This document shows positions 36,456 to 48,622 of a stretch of DNA of 64,000 bases, one piece after another. Numbering within the stretch: position 1 is the stretch's first letter; each line of letters begins with the position of its first letter. The position numbers were made by a program, and so were the translations under genes. Source of the stretch: Luzula sylvatica (Eukaryota; Streptophyta; Magnoliopsida; Poales; Juncaceae); NCBI GenBank assembly GCA_946800325.1, contig OX326956.1, positions 17,698,667-17,762,666 of the forward strand. Direction: 5' to 3'. A model generated the notes under the pieces. It did no database searches. It saw only the letters and a list, made by a program, of their open reading frames with translations, and was not told the origin of the DNA.

Positions 36456-37708
36456 CTATTTACACAAAAAAAATGTACAGGTTTATTTGCGAATTTCCAA
36501 TAAATAAAATAGAATATTTTTTGCACTTACAAATGACTTGTGCAGAAGTGATTCTTATCTTGCAGTTTTGAGTGAGCATTTTCTAACCAAATCCTTTGCA
36601 CTATTCGAAATTGAGGGCCATGGTGTGCTCTCGAAATCTCTGTCTCCCTGTAATACCGCGTCATATATTCAGTCTTATTTACCCTTTCAAAACTCACAAA
36701 ATATCAAAACTATCTACATTCTTAACTTGATGTTAATTTGTCAAGTTACTATGATGTTTAGGATTTTTGAAGTTAATTCAACAGTATACCTGATGGCCCC
36801 GCGAGGCCGCGAGTAATTTCTGCTGGCCATTGAGACTGATCATTGCCCATTTCAGTTCCTTCTCGTCTACCACTTGCTCAATTCCGCGTGCACATCATCT
36901 TCTCTTTTAATTCGCAACCTATCGACACGAAAATTAAATTAAACTTCTGACAACAGGGTTCTGTGTTTACTTTATTAGAAATCCATTACATTCTGGATCT
37001 AGTAGCGGTACATTGAAAAGGAGAAATAGGGGCGAAATCAATACATTAAAATCAACAGACTATTTATTGAAATTGAGAAGAACAGAACTTCAGATTAAAA
37101 TCAAAACAATTTCCAAAAAAATTGAAAAATTATTCATAAAAAACCGGGTATTATAAAAAAATATAATCACGTAATAATTAAAAAATTAAATAACAATTAA
37201 ATATAGAGATTAGCAGATAAATATCTTACAAACTTTAAGATTTTCATTTCACAAAAAGATCATATTTTTTTGAAAACATGCCGGATTTTGAGAAAGAAAA
37301 AAAAAAGATTCAGGATGAAATGCTCAAAATTACGAAAAACCCTTCTAAATTGCTGGAAAATTAAGAAGCAACCTGGAAAAATTCCAGTAATTGGGGAAAG
37401 AAATATTTTTGCAATAATTTTTGGAAAATAAAAAACAATTCTTTCAAAAAACTTTGAACAAACCCAGATGAATTATGAGATTTGTAAACTAATTCAAAAT
37501 AAAAAATGCAAAAGTATACTCACAACCCTTTCAAACTGATTAATTAAATAGCCTCAATACCCGAATTTCAGTTTTTTCGAAAAAGAATAGAAAATTGCCG
37601 AAATTGCCAAAATCTAAAAAGAAGAGAAACCTGACTTGCAGACAATTAAATTCGAACAAAAAGTTGAAGGAAATGATAAACCAGAGGATCGCATCACGTT
37701 GAAATCTA
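36456..37708. other. Relic block, right part
   Basis: A patch at about 36790-36930 is richer in GC and partly open but not recognisable. The rest is AT-rich. Confidence 0.35.
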
Positions 37709-37789
37709 AAAAGTACCATTGAATATTTAATTATAAATAAATAGAATAGTATTTTCTGTCTTTTGTACAAGGCAAGAAAATCATTTCAA
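37709..37789. repeat. 81-bp direct repeat, right copy
   Basis: Identical to 34077-34157; see that entry. Confidence 0.9.
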
Positions 37790-38625
37790 CCGACTTAATT
37801 TTGAACATTACTATGAAAATAATCACGTTATGTTTTGTACGAGTTAATTATAGTTTTGATTTTATTACGAATGATAATGACTTTATTATATTGAAATCAA
37901 ATTATTTCATGTTATATTAATGTCATCGTGGTATATAAATAATGTAATTATAATCAAGAATATATTTTACAATTATATTATTTTCTGCTCATTTTTTAAT
38001 CAAATTATAATGTTTCGAATACTATTATTTGCTTAAAATTAAGATTTTAAACCATGTCACTTAGATCAAAATTTGTGTGAGAGATCTAGAAGGTATACAT
38101 CACTACTCTGTATAAAATATGACAAATCTTAAATTTTTATTTTAGAATACTATTTTATTGTTATCATAATTTTGTTTTATCATTGAATAAAAATCTATGT
38201 TGCAACGATACGAATACAACAATTTAAAAAAAAAAATTAAATACGAATACAACTATATAAATATTATTTTAATATATTTGTGTTACATCTAAAAAACAAA
38301 TAATAAATTATTAATATATTTTAAAAATAAATATCATGACAATAAATTAAATTTATATCATAATAATATCCTCAATATATTTTAGAAATATTATTTAACT
38401 AATTTATAATTATTTTAAAAGTATCATATATAATTTTATATAAATTTTTTATGGATCGGAGTATATAACTGGTCTGAGTATTCTAATTAAAATATTCAGT
38501 ATTTTCTGTAAATATCTCATTTGTATCATGAAATGTTTGAGAAAATAAATATTAAAATAATCAAATATTTCAGCGGATACTTCTCCGTCTTCATCAGTCC
38601 AAAAATAGGTGTGTAACGATTGTTA
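37790..38625. other. Upstream region of the NTPase gene
   Basis: AT-rich with no other gene. The last ~100 bases are the likely promoter and leader. Confidence 0.4.
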
Positions 38626-40370
38626 ATGGCGATTGCTCAGGCGAAATGCATCTTCGTCACGGCTCCGCCAGTAAGCACCGCCGCCTCTTTCCCTTTCCGA
38701 TCGCCCTCACAAAATCAAATCAAATAATTATTTGCTCTCGTGTATAGGGAGTGGGAAAGACGACTCTGGTGATGAGAGTTTTTGAAAGACTCAGAGCTTC
38801 TCACCCTTATCTCTCCATTCGTGGCTTCTACACCAGTAATGTCCTACACTTTGAAAAAGACACCTTAAATGTGTCCCTTCCTTATTTGACTATATACATT
38901 TTCTATAATTTATTCATTTTCTTTTTGGATTGTAGAGGAGATTAGAGAAGCCTCAGAGAGGGTTGGATTTGAAATCGTCAAGCTCGATGGGACACGTGGA
39001 CCTCTTGCTTCCTCACAAATTTCAACGTAAGTTCGAGCATAATGATCGAATATTTCTGCCAAATTCTCTTGAGGCATTTCATCAAACACCTGATGTGCAG
39101 ATATGGATTTCTTCATGTGCTAACATTGTCGTTGTTACAGTGCGGAGAGTATTCAATGGCCTACTGTTGGTAAATACAAGGTCGACATGGCATCGTTTGA
39201 TTCGTTGGCATTACCGGAATTACAAGTAAAAGAGGGATCGGATCTTTTTATAATCGACGAGGTGGGCAAAACGGAGCTGTGTAGCTCGGCCTTCTTTCCA
39301 GCTGTGATGCGGGTTTTGGAATCGAATATTCCAATACTCGCAACCATTCCTACTCGTAGATTTGGCTGCGATATTCACGAAGGTAACCCCCTTTTTTTCT
39401 TTCCATTTTGTAGAACAAGCAATGTATGAGTAAGCTAATTTAATTAATTAATTTGAGAATTAAATCATTTTATAAAATATATACTAATAACATACTTTTT
39501 GTGGTGCCGATTCAGTTGAATTTCAGTTGGTGGTATTATGAAAAATCCTTATTTAGACTCAATTTTTCTAGGGATCTTTTTCAAAAACCTGCTAACTTTT
39601 AGACCCCTCACTTTTGAGATTCCCTCACAACCCCCTACAAAAGCACATTGAGTTATTTTTTGCACCCATTTAATTTGTTTTGGACCAAAATACCCTTTAT
39701 TGTATTTTTTTATCGAACCTAAACTAATAAATAAATTATATTTTGAGATATCATATTCATAATATTATATTGCTATGTTTTATGATACATTTTCTAGTTT
39801 AATGATTTTATGAAATATATTAGTATTTACATTGTTTATGTAAAATGAAGTAGTACTTTTATATTATATAAAATTCGTAAAATATATTATTATTATATTG
39901 TAAATGGTATGCCAAAATATTTTAAATATAATATAACGAAATATTATGTCATGGAATATTTATTTATTTATTTGAGATCGAATAAAATAATTAAAAGAAC
40001 AAATATTAAGGGAGGGGTAGTTTGTTCCAAAATAAGATGAAATGGATGGAGTAGTTAGTTTTTTTTTTTTTTTTTTGAGAAATCCCATAAAAGTTGGGGG
40101 GGGGGGGGGGGGGGGGGGGGGGTTTGAATTATTTTCCATTTTTCTAATATCAGTTAGAGTTAGACAACTCCTAGAAGAAAATCAATAGAAAAATAAATAA
40201 ATAATTCAAAATTATAAAAAATTGAGTGATAAAAAAATTGGTATTTTTTTTCAGTGGCGAGATTGAGGAATCATCCCGGAGCAACCGTGTTAACATTAAC
40301 CGCTGCAAATAGAGACGCGATGAGCGAAAACGTGTATGCCCAATTGGTTGATATCTTGCCCAAGTCTTGA
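38626..40370 (+). CDS. NTPCR/THEP1-like nucleoside-triphosphatase
   Basis: Five exons (38626-38670, 38748-38835, 38936-39026, 39141-39382, 40255-40370) give 193 aa, the normal length for this family. Walker A is APPGVGKTTLVMRVFERL, followed by SIRGFYT, then ERVGFEIVKLDGTRGPLA, QWPTVGKYKVDMASFDSLA, the Walker B-like LFIIDEVGKTEL, and TIPTRRFGCDIHEVARLRN with conserved basic residues. The family hydrolyses nucleoside triphosphates in a soluble form; its plant role is unsettled. Intron 4 (872 bp) contains a run of 27 G and is the source of the fragment at 31080-31712. All splice sites are GT-AG and the frame is intact. Confidence 0.92.
40096..40122 (+). repeat. G27 homopolymer in an intron
   Basis: Twenty-seven consecutive G on the coding strand of intron 4, a short distance after a T run of about 18. 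Absent from the older copy of the same intron at 31080-31550. Confidence 0.9.
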
Positions 40371-41506
40371 TTATAAAAAATCACATAAATTTTGCGTAAC
40401 AACAATTCCAATGGGCTCGAGCTCATATGAAGGATGGTGAATTTAAAATTCGGAACGTGACGAGTACAAGTTTGTTGGTGTACATATGGTAACAGAGTTA
40501 GTGCCGCAGAAGAACGGGGATTCTTTAGTCTTGGTGGGTATCCTTGAATCAAACAGGCTTCACATGTCACATGTTCTTGTGGGGGCTTTTATCATTAGAA
40601 TTTGGGGATTGCTATTTAAGTAAGAAGAGCTTAACTTTCAAACATTGCTATCAATGCCCAATAGTTCCCCAAATATCTAAACTTATCACGAACACAATGT
40701 GATTTCACAAAACCCATTTGGAATAAGACGGTTCGTATGGCTAGCGAGAAATTGACTCGTATTTACAAGGGAAACAATTAATACACACCAATCAATGAAA
40801 ATGACCGGTCGAATATTTTCGTTCATCGATACTTCAAAAAAAAATTGTTAGCAATTTTTCTGATTGTTGAAATATGAAATAATCGGTCATCAAAAAAAAA
40901 AAAAAAAATTGGTTTCGAGAGGCATTATTTTGAAGTGACATGCGACTAGTAAACGTGAAACATAGCCTGTCTCATCAGATTTTCACAAACATCCTCAATT
41001 TTATGGTTAATCCACTTAATTAACATTTAGATTACCAAATGATAATTAATATTTCGAAATTATTAATTCAATATTTCTTGTTAATTTGGTTGTTAATTAA
41101 GTGGATTAATTAAGAAATTGACGATGTTTTGTGGAAATTTGGTGGCAAAGTATAATTTCTCTTTCGATTCGGTTTAGATCTGACTTTGCATAATGGTGGC
41201 CTAGTGAGTGACCATCAAGCATCCTTAATGGGGTATGTATGGTGTGGTGACCCTTAAATGAGCCCAAATGGACCCACAAGTAAGTTAAAGTCACAGTTAG
41301 TTATCCCCTTCTCTACTGGCATTTCATGACCTTATAGTTCTTCTGTAGCGGTCACTGGTATGAACTGAGGAATATCTGAATATTTTTCATTATTGAATGG
41401 GCAATTATATGGTATATCTCTCATGATAAATTAAATTGAATCCATACAATTCAATCTCAATTAAGTATATTATCATTTTAGCTCGAGTTATTTAAGTTTA
41501 ATCAAT

Positions 41507-41692
41507 GTTTTAAATAGCGACGTTGTATCGGCTATATATCACGTTCTTATGTACATTACGTATTATTGTAAAAAGTATCATTGTGATTGAGGACCGCTGC
41601 AATAGTGAAGCGGCACGATAGCCTTCGCTAACGCTGAACGCTAAATGAAACGTCGAAACGTCGCGTGTCCGCTACACGTTATTTAAAATACT
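41507..41692. mobile_element. Small hAT-like MITE
   Basis: The ends TGTTTTAAATAGCGACGT and CACGTTATTTAAAATAC are inverted repeats around about 150 bp containing CGCTAACGCTGAACGC motifs. No TSD could be read. Confidence 0.5.
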
Positions 41693-42760
41693 GAATTTAA
41701 TTTATCATAAAAGAAAAAAAAGAATACTTGGTATATCCTAATTGTTTCATCAAATACAAAAGGTTGATCATAAGCTATGTTGCGCGAATACTTCAAAAAT
41801 TCGATTTTACTCGTATCGTCGTATCCTAAATTATATGTAAGACATATATGGCCACATGAATACATGATCATGCAATAATGTTAAAACTAGCATTTATTTA
41901 GCATGACGGGCGAAGCTAAGTTGTATTACTTTACAAGGGACCCACCATGTGATGAGGATTGAGGAGCATTATTCTGCTTTGAATTCTTTATTGTGTATAC
42001 TTAATTATGGAGAATATATGCATATCCTTTGAATGGGTGTTTTGCTTCTCCATATTTTGGAGTCTATCAAGAATCAACTCACAATAAATAGAGGAAGGAT
42101 AGATTTGATATTTTAGGTTTTATTTAGTATATGAAATTGCTGTTTCTAAAATTTAAATTCAATGTGATCAAATAAATTAAAAAATGTGGTTGTCCACTTG
42201 AATTGTATTTGTGCAAGAAATTGAATCATGAAGTTTCACATGTTTCTCACCAAGACAGATTTGTCATGAATGATTGACTGTTGAATTATTCCACGTATTA
42301 GGCGTGATTCAATTTTTTTCCTCGAAAGATTTCATTCATTTATGTAATTTGTCTTGGCCAACCAAAGATTGAAAAAATATATGTGATTTTTCTTGTTTTT
42401 TTATTATCTTCTGGACCAGTTCGAGCTGTAGCACATACATTGGGAAGATATAAATATGTGAATAATTAATCCGACACGCATGGTTTCAAGAAATAGAACA
42501 GGTTTGGTATGTGGAATTGAACATTTAAGTAATTTGGTTTGATTTGATATTGATTTATTTGGCACGGTTGGTTTATTGAAGTGGTTCATGTCATGCCACG
42601 AAGGAGTGCATGTATGCATGTAGCATAGTTTGGAATCTTAGTATGTACTTATATATATGCTAACATTATGTTTTCAAGACATTTCTTTTGGTCCTTTCAC
42701 ACTCAATATTGTTTTTTATATTCGAATCAAATTATGTTTTGATGGTTGATTTGATAATAG

Positions 42761-43245
42761 ATTATGTTACGCGAATACTTCAAAAATCAAGCCGTGTATC
42801 GGATATCATATCAGATACCGATACTCGTCGGATACGTATAAGATACTCCACGTGATATATTCGAATTTTTTTTATTTCAAACTAATACGGATACTTTTTG
42901 GATCCTTCCGAATACTCGTCGAACTTATAACACATCAATAATTGTACTTAAAAAATAAAATATAAATTTTAAATCGAAATAAATGATTAATACATATAAG
43001 TAAACAATTAAATATAATAAAAAAATACTTTAATAGGAAGTTATTTCTGTTATAATAAAATTTTAGTATAAGTTAGATAAAAACATAATATATAAAAATA
43101 AAAAATATTAAATATGTAAATTACAATTAATAAATTAATAAAGTATTATATATAATAGACGTACCGTATCACATGTTTTTTGAAAACGGCCATATTATCG
43201 TATTTGTATCTTGTCGGATATGAAACCCGTATTCGTAGCAACATA
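42761..43245. mobile_element. hAT-like non-autonomous element
   Basis: The left end ATTATGTTACGCGAATAC and the right end GTATTCGTAGCAACATA are imperfect inverted repeats. Subterminal DNA is rich in GGATAC/ACTCGTCGGATACG repeats. The flanks GATAATAG and GATAATAT would be an 8-bp TSD with one mismatch. A left-end fragment of the same family is at 41776. Confidence 0.6.
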
Positions 43246-43754
43246 GATAATATATCCTTTTTTTTCAATTATATTTTTTAATTTTTTCAATTATAATGCA
43301 ATGCTTGAATAAAAAGGTCATATTTTATCAGATATAAAAAGTCATGTTTTCAAGGACATGAATGCAACATTTCCGTAAACAACCATAATCCCGTTATAAC
43401 ATGGCGCCAAAAGCCGCAGTCTTCTTCAATAGAAAAAAAATAAAAGCAAGAGAGAGAGAGGGGCAATTACCAGCCAACATCCTCGCTCCACCGAGCTGGC
43501 ACGAAAGCAAGAAAGAAAGGAAAAAGAAAACGAGGTGGCACAATTATTCCATTTCTTTAACCCATTTTCGGCTTAAAGAAACAATTAATCACGAAAAGGT
43601 CCCTCCTTCCACTTTAGGTGGCGAGTAAAAGAAGTGGGTAAAGCCAGATCTAAAGGGAAACAAAGAAAGAAGGATGAGTTAATCAAAACTAATGAGAAAA
43701 ACGAATTTAATGAAAAGGAAGGACTCGCTTTAGGAGTTGTTTGCTTTACTTTTC

Positions 43755-43808
43755 ATGGCCTGTAAGATTCTCGATTGCATGCCAACGTGGGTCTCTCCAC
43801 TTTATTGA
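43755..43808 (+). other. Possible upstream ORF before the DUF4378 gene
   Basis: A 17-codon frame MACKILDCMPTWVSPLY with its own stop lies about 315 bp before the chosen main start, in the probable 5' leader. If the leader includes it, it could lower translation of the main frame. The transcript start is not known. Confidence 0.3.
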
Positions 43809-44123
43809 TTCTGATTACGAACAAGGTACGATCTCTCAAACTACAAGTTACGGATTTGGTACTTTTGAATCGGAAATGTGGAATTAAGGAGGAAAGATTT
43901 GATCTTTGGTTTAAATGGTTTTGAATTTGGTTTGTTTGAGTTTCGATTACTCCTTTTTTCTTGTTCCTCTTCTTATGTTTTATCTTCTCTGTTCTTCTTA
44001 GACGAAATTCAATTTCTTGATGAAATCTTGCCAAAACTAATTGAACTCAAGGTGTTTGCCGAAATGCAGGTGAACAAACATCATTTATGCATATAGTACT
44101 AATCATCACGGTACCAAATTAAT

Positions 44124-46552
44124 ATGGCTGGTATATTGCAATACTTGGATTTCAATGACACCACCACAATGCGCAAGTTGCCCCATTCACACAAAAGGCA
44201 CAACGATGGTACAGATTTATAATTCATATCAAATCCAAACTTTTATATATATTCATCGTTTTTTATTTGATTTTTTATATAGTATTATGGTTTCGAAATT
44301 TCAGGCCTTGAAGCTCCTAGAAATAGTGTTGAGTTTGCAATGGAATCATGTCAGAGTTTTAGTGTGGTTCATGAAGATATACCAGTTAGTTTCAAAAAGT
44401 TTGATATTTCTATTCCATATATCATAAAATTAATATATATAATATTTTTATGTAGTATTCTTGCCATATGAGGCATTGCTCAAAACCGAATTCATACTCC
44501 AATGGAGTTTCAGTGAAGAAATTAATCGAACAGGAGATCTCCAGTAAAACAAACGAAATTTCAAAAAGACCAAGTGTCGTAGCCCGCTTAATGGGTATGG
44601 ATCCATTACCCGATCCGATAACATCCTCGTCGAATCTCGACGAAGAATTCAACGACCAAAAACATCAAACGAGAGAGAAACACCCACAAGAAGAAGAACT
44701 TCAAAAGTTCAAAACAGATTTCGAAGCTTGGCAATCAAGCAAGCTTCTAGAACGTTCTAGAAGCCTCGAGTTGGAGAACTTTGGCAAACACAAGTTTGTT
44801 CAATCTCTCTCTCTCCCACAAAAAAACAAAGGAAAAGAAATTTCAGAAAAACCCCTTTCGCCAACTCGAATTGTAATTCTCAAACCCTGTCCTGAAATGA
44901 ATTTCAATTTGGAAGATTCGAATATTCCTTCGCCAGAAATAATTAAGCGGGAAAATAATATGAATAATTTTCTCGAAGAAGTGAAAAACAGACTCAAACT
45001 CGAAATCGAAGGAAAATTCGGCGAAAACAAAACGGATCCGAAACAAATCGCGCGAAACATCGCAAACCAAATACGAGAAACAGTGGTACGAGATATTAAC
45101 CAAAATACCAATTCGACTCTGTCTCGATCCGAGTCAGCCAGGTGGTACCGAACCGGTACGCAAGAGATCAAAGATGCGAAAAAAATATTATCAGAGCGAA
45201 TAAAGAACGTGCTAAGAAGAGAAATCGAAAATGCAGCTCCTCCGAGTCCTCACAGAACGAAACCCATTTACGATATTAAAAGAAAGGGCATAAAAGTAAA
45301 AAACCAAATCGAAGAAACCGAACAAGTATCCTCGCCTAGAAATCTTGTCAGATCATTTTCCGCACCGGTATCCGGTACAGGTTTCGTCAAGCTTTTAACG
45401 GAAGAAATGGACGTGTCCAGTGGAACCAGACTGGAGAAGAAGCACGAAGCGTCCTGTGAACACGAGAGAAAAGGAAGAAAGGAGGTTTCTGAACGCAATG
45501 GCAAGGGTGGTAATTTGAGACAAAATTTAGGGTTAAGAAAATGGCTCTTTGGGAAGCGATTCCAATCCGCGGATGAACAAACCATGCAAGGGTTCATGCC
45601 GGTTCAAAATTTCGTCACGACTCCTTCAGTGGTTGTTAATTCTCGACTCATTCAGGTATTTAAATTTTAAAATCATAATATTTAATTATTTATCATTATT
45701 TGTTTATAATAATTTTAATTTTTTTTGTGAGTACAGGAGAATTTTACGGAAGTGCCCCCGAGTCCTGCGTCTTTATGCAATAGTCCTCGAGACGAGACCT
45801 GTAGAGGAGTATATTCTAGCCCAATTTCGCCACTCGATTTTATCGATGAGCATGCTTTTATCGAAGGACCAAAAGAGATTTTGCAAATTAATCCTTGTAA
45901 GATTAAAATTGTTTTTGATTGAATATTAGTGTTTTTAATTTGTGCTTATTTGGGTTTGTTGTTTGTTTTAGATCAAGTTGAAGAGAAACCAATTGAAGAT
46001 GAAGTAATGGAAATAGACGATCATGAAAAATCATTTGTAAAGAATGTTCTTGTCATGGCTGGATTGTATGAAAACGAATCGAATCAAATATTGTCGAAAC
46101 CTATTTCGAATTCGGTGTTTGAACAAGTAGAGGAAACTTTTGGCGATAAAACAAACTCCGATGACGTGGCATCGGACGAACCGATTTGTGATTGTGAAAG
46201 TTCGATTAGTCATAGAATTTTGTTCGATTTGACTAACGAGGTCCTGCCAAGTGTTGTTCAAATCGGTGTGAATCTCAAGAAATGGGGTTTGGGTCCTGTG
46301 AGAGTGCCATATGGCAAGAGGTTATTGAACGAGGTTTGGCGTAGGATCGAGAAATTAAAGGGGTTTAGAAAGGTCGAAGGTTATTCGTTGGATGAATTGA
46401 TTTACGATGATTTGAGAGAGAATTCGTGGCGAGGCGATTTTAACGAGGAAATAGGTGAATGGGGAGCCGAGATCGAATTGGAATTAGTCGAGGAGTTAAT
46501 TGACGAGCTATTTTGGGACGTGCTATTAAATATTGGTGAAATCACACGATAA
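44124..46552 (+). CDS. VARLMGMD / DUF4378 domain protein
   Basis: Five exons (44124-44208, 44305-44384, 44456-45655, 45737-45896, 45972-46552) give 701 aa. The start MAGILQYLDFNDTTTMRK was chosen because it is the first in-frame ATG and splices in phase into GLEAPRNSVEF. The motif VVARLMGMDPLP near residue 95 (a VARLMGL motif) and a C-terminal DUF4378 region (KKWGLGPVRVPYGKRLLNEV to LVEELIDELFWDVLL) place it in the large plant family that includes TRM/LONGIFOLIA-type proteins. Many of these bind microtubules or TON1/PP2A partners; whether this member does is not shown. Between them is a charged, Ser-rich, probably disordered stretch with a SEARW motif. The frame is intact with GT-AG introns. 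Confidence 0.9.
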
Positions 46553-46861
46553 TGGATTTGTGTAAATTTTTTCTCCATATCTTTTGATGCGTGGCTCGTT
46601 ATTATTTGCTATTTTTTTTGGTTTTGTTATTGTGGGTTTGTTAGGCTTGCTCTGTGTTATGATCAAGTTTGTGTTAGTATTAATATTAATATATATAGAT
46701 TGACGTTGTAAATGTGTGTTGTAATTTAAAGAGAAAAAAATCGTAATACAAAATTGGCTGTTTATTTTCCGCGATCCCTTTGTTGCTGAGCAGGACCGCT
46801 AAATGATCAATAAAAAATTAATCGTCCTAATACAATTCACAAACAGTTTTCAATCATTATA
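46553..46861. other. 3' flank of the DUF4378 gene
   Basis: T-rich sequence expected for a 3' UTR. No separate feature. Confidence 0.4.
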
Positions 46862-47611
46862 CGCATCGCGGCCGTTACCGAGGGCAGTGGCTCGAATTCC
46901 CCACGACTTCAACGAAGACAATTTCGGCGATTACAATCCTCATTCAACTGATACTTGTTATTCAAATTCTTCTGGTTGCTCTCCCGTCGTTTCCTCTCAA
47001 AATTACCTACTGAAAACCTTCCAATAAAGAACACTGCTCCATCTTTATTGTAGGAGATGCTGATTATTTCTCCATTACGGGAGCAATCGAGGTACTTTCA
47101 TAAATCAATTTAGACAAATTTTTATTCGAAGTAATAAAAAAAAGAGACGAATTTCTCGTGCCATACAAGTTGTAAAAATATATACAATGATAAATAATAG
47201 AGAGATTAATGAAATGATGTTGTATTATTGATTATGAAAATGATTTACGATGAGTTATATTTAGGATTAACTAAACCTCTCTAATCATTGATATCCAACG
47301 GTGCATTAATCATGACCGTTGGATCAAGCAACTCTCGTTACTTATGCACTAATATCTCCATTAATTTTAGTGAGGGACATCTCCATTATACTCCTTAACA
47401 TTTCAGATCATAGCCATTTTCGAACTCGGATTACTACATTCTCAAACGAAGAAGAGGGGACGTGAGAGATCATGACTATTGGAACCAATTGATGAAAGGA
47501 TTGAACTCTTTATTTGGGCACGATCATGTTTTCGGAGAGAGACCGGTCGGTACCGATATTTATGGAATGCCAATCTATGCTAACGAGAAAAATGGTACCG
47601 ATATTTTTTGA
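46862..47611 (+). pseudogene. Unrecognised gene or gene fragment, three exon-like pieces
   Basis: Three open pieces look coding. About 46862-47020 reads RPLPRAVARIPHDFNEDNFG and on to SNSSGCSPVVSSQ. 47056-47091 reads DADYFSITGAIE, between a TTGTAG acceptor and a GTACTT donor. 47414-47611 reads SNSDYYILKRRRGDVRDHDY, WNQLMKGLNSLFGHDHVF and GTDIYGMPIYANEKNG, then a stop. I do not recognise the protein. The first piece runs into a stop, and the third begins just after an in-frame stop, so the pieces may be a decayed gene rather than a live one. Confidence 0.4.
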
Positions 47612-48015
47612 AGAAAGCACTTTCTCGCCAATCTTTTGAATAATTATATAATTAGTGGTACCCTCTATTCATCAATATTTTTTCGAAGAAATACTTTTCA
47701 GTTTTCCCTAAAATTATACATATTATTATTAACAAGATATGTTTCTAAGAATAATGTTTGTGACGTCTTTATAATTAGACAATTAAGGTGATTGTCTGAT
47801 ACATTTTTTTTTTTCAAATCATATACAAATTAAAAATGATTATTTTAGAAATAAAATCAATTACTTATTTGATGTCATGCTTAAATAAAAAAAAAAATCA
47901 TCATTCACATAATGAAAGAAAAGAATCTAATTAATAGAAAAATATTCAAAATATCATTTGAAAAAAATGGTATCATCGAAAATCACCTTATAATTGAACC
48001 AAGTTTAACTCCTCA
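47612..48015. other. AT-rich spacer
   Basis: No gene seen. A perfect inverted repeat ATCCAACGGT/ACCGTTGGAT just upstream (about 47297-47325) can form a small hairpin. Confidence 0.4.
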
Positions 48016-48023
48016 AACCGAAT

Positions 48024-48534
48024 TAGGGATGTCAATGGGTCGGGTAAAACCCGAACCCGCGGGTACCCGACCCGAACAGGGCGGGTAATATCCGAAAAAA
48101 AATTCGCGGGTCGGGTATTACCCGAAAAAAATACCCACTCCGGGTTCGGGTACGGGGTTAATTTTTATCCGCGGGTATACCCGAACCCGAAAATACCCGA
48201 GAAATATCCGAAAAATATCCGAAAATACTCAATGATATGAAAATTTGTGGTGTTTTATGGATTAATTATTTGTAATATTTTCATTTATAATGTATTTTGT
48301 GCAAATTATTTATTTTATGTATACAAAATTGTTGGTGATTTTATGTATTTGTATAGTAATTTATAATTTTTTTTTTTAAATTTTGTATTGGTGATTTTCG
48401 GGTAACGGATTCGGATTCGGATATGATTTTTTACCTGCGGATATTTTGAATTTGGGTTCGGATAATATTTGAAAATTCGGATTCGGATACGAAGGAGGCT
48501 TATTCGAACCCGACCCGTCCCATTGACATTCCTA
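48024..48534. mobile_element. hAT non-autonomous element with perfect TSD (511 bp)
   Basis: The terminal repeats are TAGGGATGTCAATGGG and CCCATTGACATTCCTA. The flanks are AACCGAAT on both sides (48016-48023 and 48535-48542), a perfect 8-bp target duplication. The arms are rich in CGGGTA/TACCCG repeats on either side of an AT-rich core. No transposase. It ends 88 bp before the start codon of the next gene. Confidence 0.92.
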
Positions 48535-48622
48535 AACCGAATTGAAGACCCTTATCTTGTACAGTGACTACAGTTTAAACCAAAGGCCCAACCAATGCGA
48601 GAGGAGGAACCTTGGAAAAAAA

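Larger units (their letters stand above)
40371..43754. other. Intergenic with hAT/MITE relics
   Basis: No gene supported. Elements are listed at 41507-41692 and 42761-43245, and 41776-41825 is a fragment of the latter family. 43380-43750 is GC-richer and may hold the promoter and 5' leader of the DUF4378 gene. Confidence 0.4.
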
